Of a stretch of DNA of 8,040 nt, positions 6,362-8,040 are shown in pieces. The first letter of the stretch is position 1. Each line of letters begins with the position of its first letter. The translations under genes were made by a program, and so were the position numbers. The notes under the pieces were generated by a model. It did not search any database. It was given only the letters and a program-made list of their open reading frames with translations, and had not been told where the DNA came from. Source of the DNA: Spirochaetaceae bacterium. Its GTDB lineage: Bacteria > Spirochaetota > Spirochaetia > Treponematales > Treponemataceae. Where the stretch lies: NCBI GenBank assembly GCA_017382775.1, contig JAFNZQ010000181.1, forward strand, positions 1 through 8,040, read 5' to 3'.

Positions 6362-7909
6362 TTAGGGCTGTGTTCCTCCGATAACTTCAATGCGTCCGTC
6401 AGTGGCGGGAGTAATTGTTCCCATGGCGGAAATGTATTCTTGAATAACATCTTTCAAAGTGAGAGATGTATTGAAGATTTCAGTTGCGTTTCCTAACATG
6501 ACATAGCCGTCTCCGCCTGCATACACATAGTCGTTAGCCAAAACTTTGTAAGACTTGTTGGGATCAATGGGCTGTCCGTTAATGGTAATGTTGGAGATTG
6601 AACCGTTCTGTCCGTTTTCGTCATAGGTCAATGTGTAGCGAACTTCTTTGGAAACTTGGGGGAATGCACCTGCACCCTGGTTTACCGTTCCGATGAAGTC
6701 GAAAAGGGCAATAACGTCTGTTCCTTTCAAAGTGAGAAGATACAAAATGTTGTCAAAGGGAATAACAGTTGCCACGTCGCGAACCAAAATGTCTCCCGCT
6801 GCCAGGGGTGCTCGGATAGAGCCACCGTTGCAGAATGTGAAATCGCAAGGAACTTTGGCCACTTCGTTCATATACCACATAACTCCGTCGCAAACCATGT
6901 TTCCGATGGGCATTTCTTTATAGCGAGTAAGTTTCTTTCCAAACTCAAATTCGCCGGCAGCCTGTCCGATTACGTTGTCCAAAGCAGCTGTGGCTTTTTC
7001 CAAGTAAGGTGTCAACAAGGCTTCCATTTCGCTGTCGGGTTCATAAGCTTCTGCGGTGATTGACACAGCTTCCCAGCTGAAAGAAACTTTGCCATCGGTG
7101 TAGTTGATAAGACCTTTACCAACCTTTTTGCCCCACTCATGAGCGGAAACAATGTAGGTGTCGCCGATAACAACCGGTTCGGCCATTTCTGTGTGAGAGT
7201 GACCGTCCACAATAATGTTAATTCCCGCAACTTCGGTTGCCAACTGGTGGCTTGTAACCTGAGGATCTTGAGTCTCAACCACATCTCCAAGGTGAGCGAG
7301 ACAAATGATGATGTCGCATTTTTCTTTATTCTGCAAAGTTTTTACAACAGCCTTTGCGCTTTCAATTTCGTTGTTAAATGTCAAAGATTTATCGGGGTTG
7401 GCAACAACCAAGCTGCGTAATGTGGTCAAGCCGAAAATACCCACTTTAACTTTGTTGTATTCTTTAACGATATAAGCCTGTCCGCCCAAGGGAGCACCGT
7501 CACGAAGGATGTTGGCGCTTACAAAGGGGAATTTGGCAGTTTTCATTTGCTGATCCAAGGTTGCCAAAGGTTTGTCAAATTCGTGATTTCCGAAAGTGCC
7601 GCAGTCATAACCCAAAAGGTTATAGGCCTCAATATCCGGTTCAGCAGAGAACATATTGGACACAGGAGAACCTGTGTTGATGTCTCCCGCATCCACGAGA
7701 AGAACATTTTCGTTTTCTGCACGAACTTGTTTTACGAACGTAAGACGTTGAGCCAATCCGCCAAGGTCATCACGGCTTTCAATTGAACCGTGGTGGTCGT
7801 TGGTGTGGAGCAAAACAATATCCACCGGTCCCTTTTTTGCACAGGAAAACGATGAAACCAAAACGAACAATGCCAATACAATGCTCGATTTTTTGAAAAG
7901 AATTTTCAC
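6362..7909 (-). CDS. UshA-like 5'-nucleotidase/2',3'-cyclic phosphodiesterase lipoprotein
   Basis: Exported metallophosphoesterase that dephosphorylates nucleotides (and in some members UDP-sugars or cyclic nucleotides), normally for nucleoside salvage outside the cytoplasmic membrane. 515 residues. A signal peptide (basic KILFKK, then a hydrophobic core at 9-18) ends at Cys23 in VSSFSC, a relaxed lipobox, so the mature protein is probably lipid-anchored. The N-terminal dinuclear-metal domain shows HTNDHHG (35-41), DAGD (73-76), GNHEFD (107-112), His206 in CLAHLG, and GHSHT (236-240). The C-terminal substrate-binding domain shows NGGSIRA (361-367), GAGAFPQVS (412-420) and AGGDGY (464-469). 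Every metal ligand motif is intact. The start is GTG at 7909, chosen because TAGGAGGT lies 5 nt upstream and a signal peptide follows immediately. It is the first gene of the - strand run, with its own strong promoter. The exact nucleotide specificity is not readable. Confidence 0.94.
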   Translation of the reverse strand: MKILFKKSSIVLALFVLVSSFSCAKKGPVDIVLLHTNDHHGSIESRDDLGGLAQRLTFVKQVRAENENVLLVDAGDINTGSPVSNMFSAEPDIEAYNLLGYDCGTFGNHEFDKPLATLDQQMKTAKFPFVSANILRDGAPLGGQAYIVKEYNKVKVGIFGLTTLRSLVVANPDKSLTFNNEIESAKAVVKTLQNKEKCDIIICLAHLGDVVETQDPQVTSHQLATEVAGINIIVDGHSHTEMAEPVVIGDTYIVSAHEWGKKVGKGLINYTDGKVSFSWEAVSITAEAYEPDSEMEALLTPYLEKATAALDNVIGQAAGEFEFGKKLTRYKEMPIGNMVCDGVMWYMNEVAKVPCDFTFCNGGSIRAPLAAGDILVRDVATVIPFDNILYLLTLKGTDVIALFDFIGTVNQGAGAFPQVSKEVRYTLTYDENGQNGSISNITINGQPIDPNKSYKVLANDYVYAGGDGYVMLGNATEIFNTSLTLKDVIQEYISAMGTITPATDGRIEVIGGTQP

Positions 7910-7914
7910 TTTTT

Positions 7915-7922
7915 ACCTCCTA
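7915..7922 (-). promoter_or_regulatory. Strong Shine-Dalgarno before the 5'-nucleotidase GTG start
   Basis: On the - strand TAGGAGGT, close to a perfect anti-16S match, ends 5 nt before the GTG at 7909. It decides the start codon: no ATG near it would be as well placed, and the signal peptide begins directly after the GTG. Confidence 0.9.
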
Positions 7923-7933
7923 AACTTTATTCG

Positions 7934-7962
7934 ATTATATAACATTTTCGCCAATTTGTCAA
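7934..7962 (-). promoter_or_regulatory. Consensus sigma-70-type promoter for the five-gene - strand run
   Basis: On the - strand TTGACA (7962-7957) and TATAAT (7939-7934) both match the housekeeping consensus exactly with an ideal 17-bp spacer. Transcription should start near 7927, giving a leader of only about 18 nt that consists mainly of the Shine-Dalgarno, which leaves no room for a riboswitch. Directly upstream (7963-7990) the DNA is T- and A-rich, including an 8-T run on the - strand, which may act as an UP element. No comparable promoter was seen in the short gaps between the downstream genes, so this one probably drives the run. Confidence 0.88.
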
Positions 7963-8040
7963 GAGAAAACAAAAGGATTTCCAAAAAAAATTAATGATTT
8001 TACCGAAGTTAAATCAAGGGAAGTCTCCCCTTTTGGCGAA
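7963..8040. other. Non-coding upstream region at the window edge
   Basis: No gene could be supported here. It holds the A/T-rich stretch upstream of the promoter (8-A run at 7983-7990 on the + strand) and a small hairpin-capable sequence, AAGGG (8016-8020) pairing with CCCTT (8028-8032), followed by a four-T run on the + strand. The hairpin could be the end of a gene entering from outside the window, but the stem is only 5 bp, so this remains weak. Confidence 0.5.

Noticed and set aside
6648..7063. + strand open frames opposite the nucleotidase and Mrp genes
   Set aside because: They lie wholly inside genes with clear family motifs, lack ribosome binding sites and show no recognisable protein features.
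7910..7927. Riboswitch or leader regulation of the - strand run
   Set aside because: The predicted 5' leader is about 18 nt and is occupied by the Shine-Dalgarno, too short for a structured element.
8016..8034. Rho-independent terminator at the right edge
   Set aside because: The stem is only 5 bp (AAGGG/CCCTT) with a 7-nt loop and four T, and no gene end is visible beside it. Mentioned as a possibility but not called.

Overview
The window looks like chromosomal DNA of an anaerobic, host-associated spirochaete, most probably a Treponema relative. The reasons are a full-length HPr kinase paired with HPr, a long DUF115/MptE-like protein of the type I associate with treponemes, a 5'-nucleotidase lipoprotein whose lipobox is looser than the E. 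coli consensus, and moderate base composition (about mid-40s % GC by eye, not computed). The taxonomic call is from memory of these families and has not been checked by search.

Layout. On the + strand, the 3' three quarters of hprK enters from the left edge (to 721), followed 8 bp later by ptsH (730-996). All other genes lie on the - strand and form one tight five-gene run, read right to left. A consensus sigma-70-type promoter (7934-7962) and a strong ribosome binding site precede a UshA-like 5'-nucleotidase lipoprotein (7909-6362). Next come an Mrp/NBP35 Fe-S carrier ATPase (6346-5531), an EamA/DMT membrane transporter (5534-4623), a 684-residue very acidic protein of unknown function with 14 tandem copies of an 8-residue TSEE-type repeat (4601-2547), and a DUF115/MptE-like protein (2546-1005). 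Junctions are 15 bp, a 4-bp ATGA overlap, 21 bp, and 0 bp (TAA directly followed by ATG), which suggests co-transcription and translational coupling. The two gene groups converge with only 8 bp between ptsH and the DUF115 gene.

How the genes work together. hprK and ptsH are an enzyme-substrate pair: HPr carries both the His15 and the Ser46 phosphorylation sites. In the - strand run the first three genes are recognisable housekeeping or accessory functions (nucleotide salvage, Fe-S cluster delivery, small-molecule transport) with no evident shared pathway. The last two are the most interesting pair. The Ser/Thr/Glu-rich repeat protein has no signal peptide or membrane segment and abuts the DUF115 gene with no space. 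DUF115 includes Maf-type flagellin glycosyltransferases, so the repeat protein could be its partner or substrate, but that is inference only.

No RNA genes, CRISPR arrays, insertion sequences or phage genes were seen. The only substantial non-coding stretch is the 131 bp at the right edge (7910-8040).
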